Positions 44,746-57,769 of a stretch of DNA of 64,000 nt are shown here, one piece after another. The stretch comes from Rhizomys pruinosus (Eukaryota; Chordata; Mammalia; Rodentia; Spalacidae), in assembly GCA_009823505.1 (NCBI GenBank), contig VZQC01005595.1, forward strand, positions 1,013,538 to 1,077,537, given 5' to 3'. Each line of letters starts with the position of its first letter. The first letter of the stretch is position 1. A program made the position numbers and the translations under genes. Below the pieces are notes generated by a model. The model saw only the letters and a program-made list of their open reading frames with translations, did no database searches and was not told the origin of the DNA.

Positions 44746-45700
44746 TTCCATCCATTTACCTGGAAATTTCATGATGTCAACTTTCTTTACTGCGGCATAA
44801 AACTCCATTGTGTAGATGTACCACATTTTTGTTATCCACTCGTCTGTTGAGGGGCATTTGGGTTGGTTCTAGTTCTTCCCTATTGTGAAGAGAGCTGCAA
44901 TATATATAGATGTTCATGTATCTTTGAAGTAGGATGAGTCTTGTGGGTATATACCCAGGAGTGGTATGGCTGGTCAGGTGATAAGCTCATTTTGAGTCTT
45001 TTAAGGGTTCTCCACACTGCTTTCTGCAGTGGTTTTACAAGTTTACACTCCCTTCAGCAGTGGATTATTGTTCCCTTTCCCCACAACCTCTCTAGTATTT
45101 GGTGTCTTTTGTTTTTGTGATCTTAGCCAGTCTTATCAGAGTGAGATGATATCTTAGAGTGGTTTAAATTTGTATTTCCTTAATTATTATTGGTGTTGAC
45201 CACTTTTAAAGATGTTTCTCAGCTATCTTTATTTCCTCACTAGTGAAGTCTCTGTTCAGCTCTTTACTCCATCTTTTGAGTGAGTCATTTGTTTATTAAC
45301 TTCTTTTTTTTTAATATTTTATATATTCTGGAATTGAATGCTCCATCAGATGTATCACTGGTGAAGGTTTTCTCCCACATTGTGGTTTTTCTCTTCACTT
45401 ACTTGATTGTTTCTTTTACTGTACAGAAGCTTTTGAATTTGATGAGGTCCCAGTGGTCAGCTGTTGACCATATTTCCTTCACAACTGCTGTCTTATTTAG
45501 GAAGTCTTTTCCTACCCCTATGTCTTTCTTGTAGATTGCTACCAACATTTTCTGCTAGCACCTTGAGTTTCAGGTTTCACATTGAGGTCTTTGATCCACT
45601 TGTATTTGATTTTTGTGCAGGGTAAGAAGTAGGGGTTTAATTGTGTTCTTCTTCAAATCATGATCCAGTTTTGCCAGCACCAATTGCTGAAGATGCTATC
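44746..45700 (-). mobile_element. Outer L1, right half
   Basis: Continues the antisense ORF2 sequence from the point left at 40511 (about codon 1250) back to about codon 955 ('ccagttttgccagcaccaat'), where the element is 5'-truncated. Confidence 0.86.
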
Positions 45701-46077
45701 TCCAATGAGCTTTTAAAAATGCGTCCACTGATGAATACTAAATTTCCAAAACCCATGTCTTTTTATTCACAAAGAACTTTAAAGAGACTATTTTTTTTCC
45801 TAAGGGATATTTTATGTTTTAATCTTCAGTATTACATACTACCTTACTTCTCAAAATATATTGTATTAGTTCAACCATTGATTTCTGAGTAACAAATTGG
45901 CATTACCAAATTTTGTCAGCTTCTGAACCACAGTTTGTATAATGGTGCAAGGATTTTGACATCCCAGTCTTCTTATTCTTCTGCATTTTTTGGTTCTTTT
46001 CATTTCCACTCTCATCTTCTCAAACACCAATAAATCAACTGGCAATAAAGATGGAAAATTATTTTTTATAATCTTTC
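45701..46077. other. No feature seen
   Basis: AT-rich spacer between two minus-strand L1 copies. Confidence 0.35.
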
Positions 46078-47325
46078 TTTTTTATACTTTTCAAAAATTA
46101 TTATAATTATTAATTTCCAAGTTATGTTTGTGAATCCACATTTCCCCCTTTAATTTTATATTTCCCTAAAATATGAATATATGCCTTCCTCTGAATATAA
46201 GTGGTAGCTTGATTCTAGAGCCCATTAAGAGATTTACAACACATTTTCTTTCAGATAAAAAAGAAATATAACCATAATGTTGCTCAGCTTGCCTTTCAAC
46301 TGAGGTTTGGTGTTAGCATCCATAAATGAGGGATACCATTTGCTCTTTGTTTTTCTGGGACTGTGTTACTTTGGCCCCTTTATTTACTATGTGGTGGCTG
46401 AAATTGTATGACTTCAAGTTTGGATCTTCAAATTTTTTCCATTGGTCAATGGTTCTGTTTTTATGCCAGTACCAGGATGTCATTATGAATATAGCCCTGT
46501 AATATAGCTTGAAGTCTCTTAAGGTGATTCCCCCAGTATTGCATTTTTCACTCAGGTTCACTTTAGCTATTCAGTGACTTTTGTTTTCCATATGTATTTA
46601 AGGACTTTTTTCCAAGTCTGTAAAGAAACTCATGGGGATATTAATTGGGATTGCATTGAATATGTATATTAATTTGGTTAGAATGGAAATTTTTGCTATA
46701 TTAATTTTTCCAATGCATGAGCATGGGAGGCTTTCCATCTTTTGATGTCATCTTCAATCTCTTTCTTCAGGGTTTTAAAATTTTTTGTGAAGACCTTTGC
46801 TGTCATTATTTTTAGGTTTGTTCACAGGTTATTTATTTATTTATTTATTTACTATTTATTTATTTATTTTGAGGCTATTATGAGTGGGAAGGTCTCCTTT
46901 TATTCCTTCTTCTGTTGCTTGTTGTTGGTGGAAAGAAAGGTTACTGATTTTTCTAGGTTAATTTTGTATCCTGCCACCATACTGAAACTGGTAATCATTT
47001 CCAGGAGTTTTCTGGTGGAGTTTTTAGTATCCCTCAAGTAAACTATGATATCATCTGCAAAAAGGAATAGTTTTACTTCCTCTTTTCCAATTAGTGCTCT
47101 TTTAATTTCCCTTTCTTGCCTTATTGCCTTAGCAAGCATTTCAAGCACTATACTGAAGAGGAGTGGTGATAGGGGGCAGCCTTGCCAGGTTCCTGTCTTT
47201 AACAGGAATGCTTCTAATTTTTCTCTATTTACGATGATTTTGGCAGTGGTTTTGTTGTATATGGCTTTGAATATATTGAGGAATGTTTTCTGCAGGATTT
47301 TCAAAACTTTACAAAAACATTCTAG
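46078..47325 (-). mobile_element. L1 with internal deletion
   Basis: Antisense 3' UTR and ORF2 terminus (46078-46372), then an abrupt jump at 46373/46374 from the SEVTQSQ codons to about codon 945 (VNKGAK), continuing back to about codon 630. A 151-codon frame (46900-47355) retains RT motifs [17 protein letters not shown] and [11 protein letters not shown]. It is truncated and has no start or other domains, so it is a fragment. An ATTT array sits at 46829-46869. Confidence 0.88.
46829..46869. repeat. (ATTT)n run in L1
   Basis: Tetranucleotide expansion of an A/T-rich point in antisense ORF2. Confidence 0.9.
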
Positions 47326-47923
47326 TGTCAGAATTTTGTAATATGAAAGAATCAATGTTAAAAGTGGATGCAGAGATTGGAATTTTTATGTTTATTTGAA
47401 TGTAACAATATTTTTCTTATATTTTATGAATTTTTGTAGTTTCATAGCAAAGTTCTCAATCAAATTTAGACCCCCTCCTGCAGCCCTTCTTCTCCAACCT
47501 CTGACTAGACCTCATATAGCACTATTCACGATAAGACCTATCCAGTCAAGCATTTGTACCCAGAGGTCCTTAAGTGAAAATTCATCCACAGAAGTCTAGT
47601 CATCTCATCTAGACATCATAAGTAAGGCATATTCTCCTCACCCAGTAGCAACCAGTCTTCAGTATTTCTCAGTCTATGCCTGGTCTGCCATCCATTTCTT
47701 TCCTTCCCTCTGAAGTCTTGAATTGGCATGTTTATTGTGCTTGATGCCAACATTGACTAAACTTCACATGAGTAAGATTCTGGTGCCCTGAAAACCTTTG
47801 CTCCCATGTGTTCATGAGCCAGCCCTAGCCCTTACAATCTTTTTGCCTCCTCTTCTGCAATTTTCTCTGAGTCATGGGTGGGTGAGTTTCAATACTGGAG
47901 TACTACACAGGAAACACACTCTG

Positions 47924-48717
47924 GAAACCTTCACTGCAGATACATCTGACAAAGCATTGATTTCTAGAATATACAAACTACTCAAAAAACAAAGAAAAAA
48001 GAAAAAAAAATGACCCATTCAATAGATGGAGCAAAGAACTGAACAGAGACTTCACAAGTGAGGAATTAGAGATGTCTGAGAAACACCCCAAGAACTGTTC
48101 AACATCACTAATCATTAAGGCAATGCAAATGAAAACCACTTTAAGATATCATCTTACTCCAATAAGACTGGGTAGGATCAAGAACACAAATGATACCAAG
48201 TGCTGGAGAGGTTGTGGGGAAAGGGGAACACTCATCCACTGCTGGTGGGAATGTAAACTCATACAGCCACTATGGAAAGCAGTGTGGAGAACCCTTGGAA
48301 GACTTGGAATGAACTTGCCACCCTACCCAGCCATACCACTCCTGGGCATGTACCCTCAAGACTTACGCCACCACAGAGATACATGCACGGCCATGTTTAT
48401 TTCAGCTCTCTTCACAATAGCAAAGAGCTGGAACCAACCTAAATGCCCCTCAACTGACGAGTGGATAGAGAAAATGTGGTACATCTACACAATGGAGTTC
48501 TATGCAGCAGTAAAGAAAGACGACATCACGAGCTTTGCAGGAAAATGGCTGGAGCTAGAGGACATCATGCTGAGTGAAGTAACACAGTCCCAGAAAAACA
48601 AACGACGAATGGTATCCCTCATCTGTGGATGCTAGTGCCAATTACCTAGTTGTAAGTATTTCTTGTGTAGGGCCCCCTGAGCTTTTGTCCAAAGCAGTTG
48701 GGCGTAATGCATATTGG

Positions 48718-48761
<44 letters not shown>

Positions 48762-48963
48762 GAAAGGACTGCATCAAAGAACTGACTGAAACAGTGAACT
48801 TCTGCTCAAAACAGTCAACTTCCTCATGGAGAATATTGAGAAAGACTAAGAGATGAAAAGCATGTTTGGCAGAATGCATGAGCTCTGGCGGGGTGGGGGA
48901 ATGGGCAGGAACATGGGTCTAGATTTGTTAAAAATAAATAAATAAATTTATGTGAAAAAAAAA
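47924..48963 (+). mobile_element. Young 5'-truncated L1 insertion
   Basis: About 1.04 kb of ORF2 C-terminus (from about codon 1050), 3' UTR and A-tail, bounded by a perfect 13-bp duplication GAAACACACTCTG (47911-47923 and 48964-48976). A 187-codon frame (48072-48635) keeps the Cys-rich motif C-x3-C-x7-H-x4-C ([18 protein letters not shown]) and extends past the QKNKR end of the 58936 copy by RMVSLICGC. It is 5'-truncated and so not a functional gene. Confidence 0.95.
48719..48763. repeat. (CAA)n in L1 3' UTR
   Basis: About 14 CAA units. The other young copies have shorter or interrupted CAA tracts at the same place (62854-62895; 41924-41940). Confidence 0.93.
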
Positions 48964-49559
48964 GAAACACACTCTGCAGGCTCTTATTCTCTAAATCTTG
49001 GTCAGCTCTGGACTTCTGTGTGTGTCTCACTGTTGTAAAAGGAAGCTTCACTGTTGAAGATTAGGGATGCATTGATTTTCTCTTTATCCCATGTACCAGC
49101 ATATTCAATGAGCCCTAGGTGCAGAGTGTCACCCATGACTGGGTATCTCTCAGTCATATATTCTCTATGTCTGGTCAGTTGTGGAACTCTACAGTAGCTG
49201 CCATCTGTTGCAATAAGAAGCTTCTTTAATGAGTGGTGCACGGTATGGTTGTCTGTAAACACACGGTTCCATTTTTAGCAATGGTAAGAAATACCATTTG
49301 ACTGGAGATATGACAGAGCTGGGGCTTTCATTAGGATCTATGTCCTTTCCAGCCATATGTATTTGGCTATAGTTACAGTGCCACACATCAGATCACTCCC
49401 ATTGAGAGGGATTTAAGGCCAATTATGTCGCTGTTAATTACTCCACAGATATAAGAGCAATTACATGTGGTTTATAGATTATCTGTCATTTTTTTACATA
49501 TGACATTAATCTAAAAGTTTCTTCATTAATATTTTTGCACCCGTTAGGGTAATGGGATT

Positions 49560-50650
49560 GTTCTATTTTTTCAATTATTTTGTTGAATTTTTCTTTACAT
49601 CATACAGAAATTCTCAATGTATATTAATCTATTATATAACACCTTATATATTGGGACCCTCCCACAGTCAACCACCGTAATCCATACCCTTTGCATTTGC
49701 TTTACAGCCTACAGTGGTAAATTACTGTCCCTGGACATCCCTCAATACAAGTTCTTACACTGGAGTCTAGTCATCCTAACCAGAGTCTCTTCCTTTAAGA
49801 AGGCCAGCTCTTCCTTGCCCAACAGTAATCAGCTGTGAATATTTCTTTAGCAATGATTGAGATCTGCTGCCCATTTCTCCAGGTACATGCTTGGTTTTTG
49901 TCTGCCTACATTTTCATTGGACTAGTGTTTGTTGATACCATTGCTGTAAGTTCATATGAGCAGGGTCCCAGGAGGTTGTAAGATTATATTTCCCCATGGG
50001 CATGCATCATCTCCCTGACTTTTACAATCTTTCCACAACCCCTTCTGCAATAGTCCCTGAGCTCTGGGTGAGTGAAGCTTAATATAGTAGTCCTGTCCAA
50101 GGATCCATACTCTAAAGTCTCCTAATCATGATGGTTTTGCCATTTATGACCTCTTGTATTCCCAGCCCTCTGTAGATGTAGAGATTGCATTGTAGATGTG
50201 AAGCTTAGTCGTGGGCAATTCACAGACAATGTTTGTGTCTTGTCAGTTGTAGTACTCTGTAATACTTTTCATGAGGGGCAAAAGAAATTTTTTTGATGAG
50301 TGGAGACTGAGATATTATCTGTAAATATAAGGATACATATTTTGCACTTAGTAAAAACTTACATTAGTCTAAGGATGTGTCAGGCTTGGGGATTTTTTAA
50401 AAATATACGACCTCTCCATCCATGTGCATTTGAGTAGGTTACTTGCCAAAACAGTTTCTTCCCACTGAGTAGCCGTTAAATCCAATAAATTACCCTCAAC
50501 TGCCCCCAACATAAGATTACCACTGCTGTAAGCCACTCCTCCTGAAGACTAGTTCTCACAGCTTTGGAAAGCAATATGCATGTTGCTAAGGGAGAATATC
50601 AACTCATGGTCCTCACCAGCTTTAAGACCAAATACCCACAACACAGCATA
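49560..50650 (-). mobile_element. Old L1 3' UTR
   Basis: Antisense of the same module: 'ggagtctagtcatcctaacc', 'gacttttacaatctttccac', 'tgcaatagtccctgagctct'. No coding part is attached. The right limit is uncertain. Confidence 0.65.
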
Positions 50651-51214
50651 AAACAATGATGGTGTAGTGGTATTTCATTAATTTTAATGATCATGCACAT
50701 TAAATAATTCTTTCTATTACTCAACAAATAGTATAAAGTGTGCCTCTTCTCCCCATGGAAGTATCTGATTTTGAAGATGATCAGAATACCCATCCCAGAG
50801 TTTCAAAGATACTAACTGAATTATATGTTTTAAAAGCACTTCTAATTCTGTAGTTCTTAAATGGTGATGTCTGAAATCTAAAAAATAAACAAATGAATAT
50901 ATGAAATATACTTTCAGACTATATTTATCATGTCTACACAGTATCCTTTAATGTCCATAGAAGAAATCCACGTATCACTTCAGTACCGATTAAAAGAGTC
51001 TTCAGTACTGATTAAAAGAGTAAAATTTTTGTTAACTGACTAATTGGCATTTTTGAATATTCAATAATTTGTATATAGAGAATTATATAGATGTACAAGT
51101 AAAGGGATAGAAAGCTTTATCACAAATCCCTAAAACTGCTGCAAATAATTACTGTATAACATTTTTAACCAAATCTTACTTATCAAATATATGAATAAAG
51201 TGTTATTTTAAAGA
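50651..51214. other. No feature seen
   Basis: AT-rich. A short near-duplicate 'cagtac(c/t)gattaaaagag' occurs at about 50982 and 51004. Confidence 0.35.
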
Positions 51215-51500
51215 GGGGAGTTATTTACTTTGGCTCAGAGTTACAAGTACTTCCATTCATGGCTGCTTGACTCCAGGCACTTGAGGAGAATATGTGGTGG
51301 GCTATTCTGCTCAAGGTGGAGGAGAAACATTGAGATTAAGAGAGCAGCAGGTGGCCAGATATAACCTTCAAAGATTCGTACTCAGTGAGCTACTTCCTCC
51401 CCATGGGCTCCACTTTTTTAAGTTTCCAGAACTTACAAAAATAGCATTGCCACCTAGGGACCAGATATTCAAACTCCTGAGCCTATTGCAGATATTATAA
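51215..51500 (-). mobile_element. Possible old MaLR LTR remnant
   Basis: 'gttatttactttggctcaga', 'agatataaccttcaaagatt' and 'agtgagctacttcctcccca' follow the antisense layout of old MaLR LTRs. The assignment rests on pattern alone. Confidence 0.4.
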
Positions 51501-51579
51501 ATTCACACTCTAATAACTACTATGTTCAATAACTAATATATTTGGTTTCTTTTAAATATGGATCAGCTATTCATAGATA

Positions 51580-52720
51580 TTTTTATTTTTTAAAATAATG
51601 TTTTAATAATTATTCAATAATTTCATACAATTTATTTTTTTATGGTCATATTCCTTATGTCATCTCCTCCTGTCCCCAACACAACCTCTGCATTTACTCA
51701 ATTTGTGTCAATGTTTATTATTATGTTTTAAATTCCATTGAATCCAATACGTGCTTCTCAAATACTCTTTGGTGAGTGTTCGTCCTTTGGACCTTATGGA
51801 AGAAGTACTGTAGAATACATCCTTATAGAAAATTCATTCCTCCTTTAAACAATAGCTCTTTAGCAGGGATTGAAGTTCTCACTTAAGGGTGATGACCTCT
51901 TAAGGCTGGGATTTCATGCCAGTAAACCTCTTCCCTGATGTTTATATAGTTTGAACTTGTGTGGATTTTGTGTACTTTTGTCACAATCACTGTGAGTTCA
52001 TCTGTGTACCTGCCTTGCTGTTCTTAGAAAATATTTCATTGTATTTTCCCCCACCTCTGGCTCTTTCAATTTTTCCATTTCCTCTTCTAAAAGCATACTA
52101 GAGTTATAAGAGAAGGATTTTGGTACAGATGTCACTCCCAAGGCTAAATACTTCACACTCTCTTATTCTATGCATTTTAACCAGTTGTGTTGATTTTTGT
52201 GCACTGCCAATGGAACATTTTTTAATGATTGCTGAGAAGAGCTTTCATCTATTTGTATAGTGATAAGTCATTAGAAGTGGGTATAATTCTATTTCTGTTT
52301 AGCAGAATAATAATAGTAGATTCTCCTCTTGAGCCTATGAACAATTTTCACACAAGTACTTGGCCCTAATAAGGGCCAAGTATGGGTTCCATATTGCAAA
52401 ACTGGTCTTCATTTCAATCACAAACTTTTTATTGCTCCTATAACATCCATTCCACTATTGCACATGCAGGCTCACCTTGCCTGGCCATTGTTTTTTTGTA
52501 GCTCTCAGTGTTCATACTGAGACTGATGATGACTTTTCTTTTCCAGTAGCAGAAATAGTTCCTTCCTACTTCTTGAATGCTGGAAATCAAACTCAGTTAC
52601 TTACACATACTTTGAAAAGACTCTACAATGGAACCACAATCTGAGCTCTGATTATTTCTAGTGTTAGGGTAGCAAAGAGTCCCATAAGAGTCAATATTCT
52701 AAAATCTCTGATATGTGTGT
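51580..52720 (-). mobile_element. Old L1 3' UTR
   Basis: Antisense L1 3' UTR with well-preserved order: 'tttccccCACCTCTGGCTCt', 'aagtcattagaagtgggtat', 'agcagaataataatagtaga', 'gcctggccattgtttttttg'. No coding sequence is attached. Confidence 0.72.
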
Positions 52721-53560
52721 TGGAAGATCAACCTATTCCAGTTTCATTGGTGAATCATCTAGTCATAGGATCACCCCAAGTAAAGTAGGCTCACCTTAAA
52801 TTCTGGTAAATTTATGAGCAGAATACCTAGGGGGTTAATGAAATAGTGAACTTTTCCTACCTGGAATACCACATAAGAATGCAGTGCTTCTGGACCCAGC
52901 CACAGATATGCAGCTCACTGTGAGTCATCTTTACAACCCAGAAATGATTTTCAATATTTGGTATTAAACAAATAACCTTATATGTGCTAGACTTATATAT
53001 TATTACTGATATATATTCCTAGCCAAGAAACACAAATTTAAGTAAATTGATTGAAGTATAATTTACATAAAATAACATTTTTTAAAGTTTACAATCATAT
53101 TTTAGAATATTTATAAATTTGTAAAATTTTTCTGTTTATGCATTTTAGACCATTTTTGCCATCTTATAAAGAGTACTAATTGTACTCAAACTTCATTAAT
53201 GTCTTCAACCCATCAACTCCAAAATCAGCATAAGTAAGCTCTTAAAAACCTACTAGTAACAACTATTTTTAATGATTCTTAACGAAGCTTACCTTCTAGG
53301 TGCCGCAAAGGTTTTAATACAAGAGACTTTCTTAACTCCCCCCCATAGAATAAGGAGAAATATGATGATGATGAGGTCGTTCTCCAGCTGTAGATTGTAG
53401 CCAGCTGTTATAGAGGTATTCTTTGTAAAATCGGTAAAACTGCCTTCTTTAATTGACAAATGGACATAGAAACTCTGAAAAGGATTATTCGCTATTCAGA
53501 ACCAAATATAATGCTAAAGTCTCCTTAAGCTATGCACTTAAACAAAATATATTAATACAG
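52721..53560. other. No feature seen
   Basis: AT-rich spacer with no recognised feature. Confidence 0.35.
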
Positions 53561-53564
53561 GAGC

Positions 53565-54705
53565 GCTGACATCAACAATGGATTATTCTACCAAGGAGAT
53601 GTTAGCCAGGGAACCCAAGCCCCCACAAAAGGATCCTTGCCTCCAAACTGGGATATCTGCAGGAACAGAGGCGATAAGGCCTGCTGTTGAAGACCTGATA
53701 TAAACATGGGAAAGATGTATGGAGACCGCACTTGCAAGTATACAGATGGTCTATGGAATGCCAGAGAGTGTTACCAAAGACCACTAAACCAATAAAGCAA
53801 ATATAGGTCTCCTTGAGTTAAGCAAGACTCCTCCGTCAGCCTCATCTACACCTCATCTGCCTGGAAATACTGTGCAGCAGTGGCAGCCATATGTCTGTAT
53901 CCCAAATCTAATTGGCTATTAGCTCTCTCCTTGGAGGAATAACCCACGGCTGATGCCACAAGCTTACATCCTCTAATGGTTAGGAGATGTTATAAACCAC
54001 ACGAAGACCCTGCCATACTTAGCAGAAGAAAATGTAATTCATGAATTAACATACCATCCAAACATCTGTGTCTATACCAAAGTAACCTACCATAAATATT
54101 AGTATTGTTTAAATACCTATATATCTAATTGCGTGTGCTTCATTAGTAGGATCGAAAGGTTATGCCTGGACAAGCTGGCAGCCCATGAAAGAAAACAGCC
54201 AGAATTGACTAGAGACCAAGACAACAGCTCCAGAGAAAGTAGACTGTTTTGCTTCTGTGCCCCTTTTCTAAGCCTAGGGAACAATCTGCAGAAGAGGGGG
54301 TGCGGTAGAATGTAAGGGCTACGATTGGGGTGAATGGTGAAACTACAATATAGACTGGACACTCATTTGATCAACTTGATTGAACATACAAGCCCCCCCT
54401 GCTGGATGGTGGGACCCATGAGCTGTGTGGGTTTGGGCACAACTGCTTGCAAATTGGTTTTACATGAAGGATGCTTGTATTCACAAATTATCACTTATTG
54501 TTAAAAAAATGAAAACAAAACAAAAAAGCAGAGAAAGATGCAGAAAACACGGCAGAATGCATGATCTGGGATGGGTAGGGGTGGGGTGGGGGGAAGGGAA
54601 GGGGATATATGCCTGAACTGAATTGGAAAATGATGTACGAAATACACAAAGCATCAATAAAAAAACAAAAAACAAAACAAACAAACAAACAAAAAAAACT
54701 CAAGC
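53565..54705 (+). mobile_element. L1 3' UTR with intact tail
   Basis: Ends in the G-rich block (54567-54604), 'gcctgaactgaattggaaaa' and an A/CAAA tail (54656-54703), matching the minus-strand tails at 6584 and 39868. The upstream part ('ggaacaatctgcagaagagg', 'ggcacaactgcttg') resembles a long Lx-type 3' UTR. The left limit is approximate and no ORF2 is attached. Confidence 0.68.
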
Positions 54706-55388
54706 TGTCTTAAAGGATATTTTCATTCTGGAAATTTTATATAAAGTAACATTTACGATGTCTGGCATTTTATTTCTTCTTTCTTTTGCTACAGTATGTT
54801 AGATTTTATCTATACTATAAGATTTATTAGTATTTAATTTGTTTGTATGCTAGAATAATGTTCAGTTTGAAATGCTACAGTTTACCAATTTTAGGTGAGT
54901 GGACATATGTTTTGATTATTTGGCTATTAGGAATAATGCTGCTAGCAACATCCACACAGAAGTTTTTGCCTAGACATGTGCTTTCTATTTTCTTGGTAAT
55001 ATAAATAGGAGAGAAATTGCTAGATAATATGTTAAATCTATGTTTCATGTTTTGCAGAACTGTGATAATGGTTTACAAATAAATATACCACCATGCATGC
55101 CATCAACCATATTGTAATTTATCTATGTCTTCTTCACTTATAACAGCATAACAGAATAAAATATATAATAATACAATATCCTCTCTTCTTGAAATCCATA
55201 GCTAATGAGTCCCCAATATCTAATTAGACATCAGTTTTGGAAATATTTTGATAATGTGTGTGTCATTATGAAAATATATTTTTCTTTCCAAAATTGGGCT
55301 GGCTTCTTATTGCTGCAAAATTTATATGTAACATAACTTTTCAAATGTTTCTATAACTCATGCCATCTATGTCCATTATTAAAAGGAC
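54706..55388. other. No feature seen
   Basis: AT-rich spacer. Confidence 0.35.
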
Positions 55389-55636
55389 AATACTCTTTTT
55401 TTAAACATACTCTTTTTTAATTTTATTATTTTTTATGAGTATGAATGTACTGTCTGCATGTAGGTTGGTGCACCCCTGTCGTGCAATGCCGAGAAGGTCA
55501 GAAGAGGGTGTTGGATTCTCCTGGAACTGGAGTTAAAGACAGCTCTTAGCCGCCATGTGGGTGCTGGGAATAGAGCCCGAGTTCTCTACAAGAGCAGTCG
55601 GTGCTCTTAAAGGCTGAGTCGTCTCTCCAGCCCCCC
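55389..55636 (-). mobile_element. B3 SINE
   Basis: Short-variant B3 with full head ('gtcgtctctccagcccc'). AAAGGAC flanks it at 55382-55388 and 55637-55643. Confidence 0.9.
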
Positions 55637-55917
55637 AAAGGACTACTAAATGTAGATGCTAAACTGAGAAAATTTAAAGACTGACATGTCATTTGCTTCT
55701 TTATAAGAACCATTATTTATTAATTTTGCTTATAAAAGCATATTTTAGGATGTACGGATTTTATTTTTGTGACTCTATTCTCCTTTGTTATTGCAGAACT
55801 CATTTTATATTAACATGGTACCATTCTGAATTAATTTGATCCTTCCTTTTATCTTCCTAACTTGAAATATCATACATTATTAGACATTGTGATAATTTTG
55901 TTTTATTCATCAAATCT

Positions 55918-56138
55918 TTTTTTATATTTATTTTATTTCCTTTTTTTATTTATTTCTGTATGTGTACAAATGTATTGTCTGCATGCAAGTCTGTGCACCC
56001 GTGTAGTGCAATGCCGCGGATGTCAGAAGTGGGCGTCAGATTCCCCTGGAACTGGAGTTCTCCTGGAGTTGGAGTTTCAGACGGTTCTCAGCCGACATGT
56101 GGGTGCTGGGGATCAAACCCGGGTCCTCTGCAAGAGTG
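55918..56138 (-). mobile_element. B3 SINE, long variant, 5'-truncated
   Basis: Body with the internal duplication ('gttctcctggagttggag') but the tRNA-like head stops at 'cctctgcaagagtg'. ATCAAATCT flanks it (55909-55917 and 56139-56147), so the truncation happened at insertion. Confidence 0.92.
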
Positions 56139-56147
56139 ATCAAATCT

Positions 56148-56276
56148 GATTTGAAAAATATATGAGTAAAAAGATGAGCAAAAGTGATATAATCATATTT
56201 CTGTATTTTACTGAATGGACTAAGATAATATAGTTTATTGTTTATGTTAAGATAAACAGTCTTAGTAAATAACTAA

Positions 56277-56310
<34 letters not shown>

Positions 56311-56837
56311 TAGAATACAGTCATCAAAGCTTCAACATGATTTCATTTATCTTCAAAGTTATATGATAGCTATAGGATCATAGGAATATTGAGCTGAGGT
56401 TATAGAAATCTACCATAACTTCCTGCTACTACAGAAATACAGCTTTACAAATTGTGAAAATCACAAGCCAGAGTGGAATATTTGTTGCAGTCAAAAAATG
56501 TACTACATTGACTCCTCATTTTTACCTGAGACTACATTAAAGTTCATTGTTGGAATTGTGTATTTTACATGACTTCAAAATGTAATGTCAGCATAAAATA
56601 GTGACATATACAATATTTTCATTTCTTATAAAGGTTAATTTTTGTTTCATCTTGACTGAATCAGGGAATTTCCACAATAAAATCTTGAATCTGGTTGTCT
56701 ATCATGGTAGGGGGGTTTGGGGGTTAAAATGAATTTGAATTAGTAGATTGAATAAATAAGGTATGTTTTTACTTCTGTAGGAAGTCAGAGGACCAATGGT
56801 ATTGAGAAAAATCACCTCACTAATTATTCCTATTCTC
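56148..56837. other. No gene seen; contains a (TA)n run
   Basis: A pure TA run of about 15 units lies at 56279-56309. Otherwise AT-rich and featureless. Confidence 0.4.
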
Positions 56838-57407
56838 ACAGGGCTATAGTCATAAAAACAGCTTGGTACTGGCACAAAAACAGACCAGTTGACCAATGGA
56901 ATAAAACTGAAGATCCAAACCTGAGCACATACAATTTCAACCACCTCATACTTGACAAGGAGGCCAAGAAGACACAGTGGAGGAAAGACAGCATCTTCAG
57001 TAAGTGGTGTTGGCAAAACTGGATCATCACTTGTAGAAGAATGAAATTAAACCCCTACCTCTCACCCTGTACAAAAGTCAATTCCAGATGGATCAGAGAC
57101 CTTAACGTGAAACCCAAAACTCTGGAGGTGATAGAAGAGAAACTTGGCAGCAGATTGCAAGACACAGAAGTAGGAAAAGACTTCCTAAATCAGAGAGCAG
57201 CTGCACAAGAAATAAGATCGACAAATGACAAATGGGACCTCATTAAACTCAAAAGCTTCTGTACATCAAAAGAAACAATAAAGGAAGTGAAGAGAAAGCC
57301 CACAGAGTGGGAGGAAATCTTCACTGCAGGTACATATGACAAAGCATTAATTTCCAGAGTATACAAACTACTCAAAAAACAAAGAAGAAAGAAAACAGAT
57401 GAATCAC
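56838..57407 (+). mobile_element. Older L1 ORF2, left part of the host element
   Basis: ORF2 from about codon 885 to codon 1070 with one clean frame at 57041-57413. It breaks off at 'gaatcactaaaaaga', exactly where sequence resumes at 63090-63098 ('taaaaagatggagcaaag'). The full-length L1 sits between. Confidence 0.92.
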
Positions 57408-57415
57408 TAAAAAGA

Positions 57416-57769
57416 AGGAGCAGGAGATCTCCTGAGAACAGCTCAGGGAATCCCAGGTAGGTGGACAGAAGCTGAGTGCTTCAGCAAGGCTGACTGTTGA
57501 CTGATTTCCTCTAGTTAATCCGTTAATCCAGTTGTCTTTGATTGGTTGGCTTTTGTGGCTGTGGGGGCGGAGTTATCTTCCCAGCCGGTTTTAAAGCTGT
57601 GTGGCTCTCCATCTGAGATCTCTGGGCTAAAGAGCCCACCCACAGTCAGCCGCTCCCCCCTCCCAACTGACATTACAAAGGCATCTGAAGGAGACAAGCA
57701 AAGCAGGCCTTCAACACAGCGAAGAGGCATTTAGGACCTACACTGGAATACAGGCCAGGAGAAGCTCAT
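57416..57769 (+). promoter_or_regulatory. L1 5' UTR / internal promoter
   Basis: 354 bp, GC-richer than its surroundings, without tandem monomers. A GC box (GGGGGCGGAG, about 57564-57573) and an ATTGGTTGG (inverted CCAAT-like) element just before it are candidate factor sites. Mammalian L1 5' UTRs hold an internal RNA polymerase II promoter. Whether this one is complete cannot be told from one copy. Confidence 0.7.

Larger units (their letters stand above)
47395..49500 (-). mobile_element. Old L1 3' UTR, split by a young L1
   Basis: Antisense of the long L1 3' UTR module also seen at 21825, 49560 and 51580: 'agacctatccagtcaagcat', 'cccttacaatctttttgcct', 'aagaagcttctttaatgag'. The young L1 at 47924-48963 interrupts it. 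Confidence 0.7.

Noticed and set aside
46900..47355. 151-codon RT-like frame as a possible gene
   Set aside because: It is a fragment of L1 ORF2 without start, endonuclease or C-terminus.
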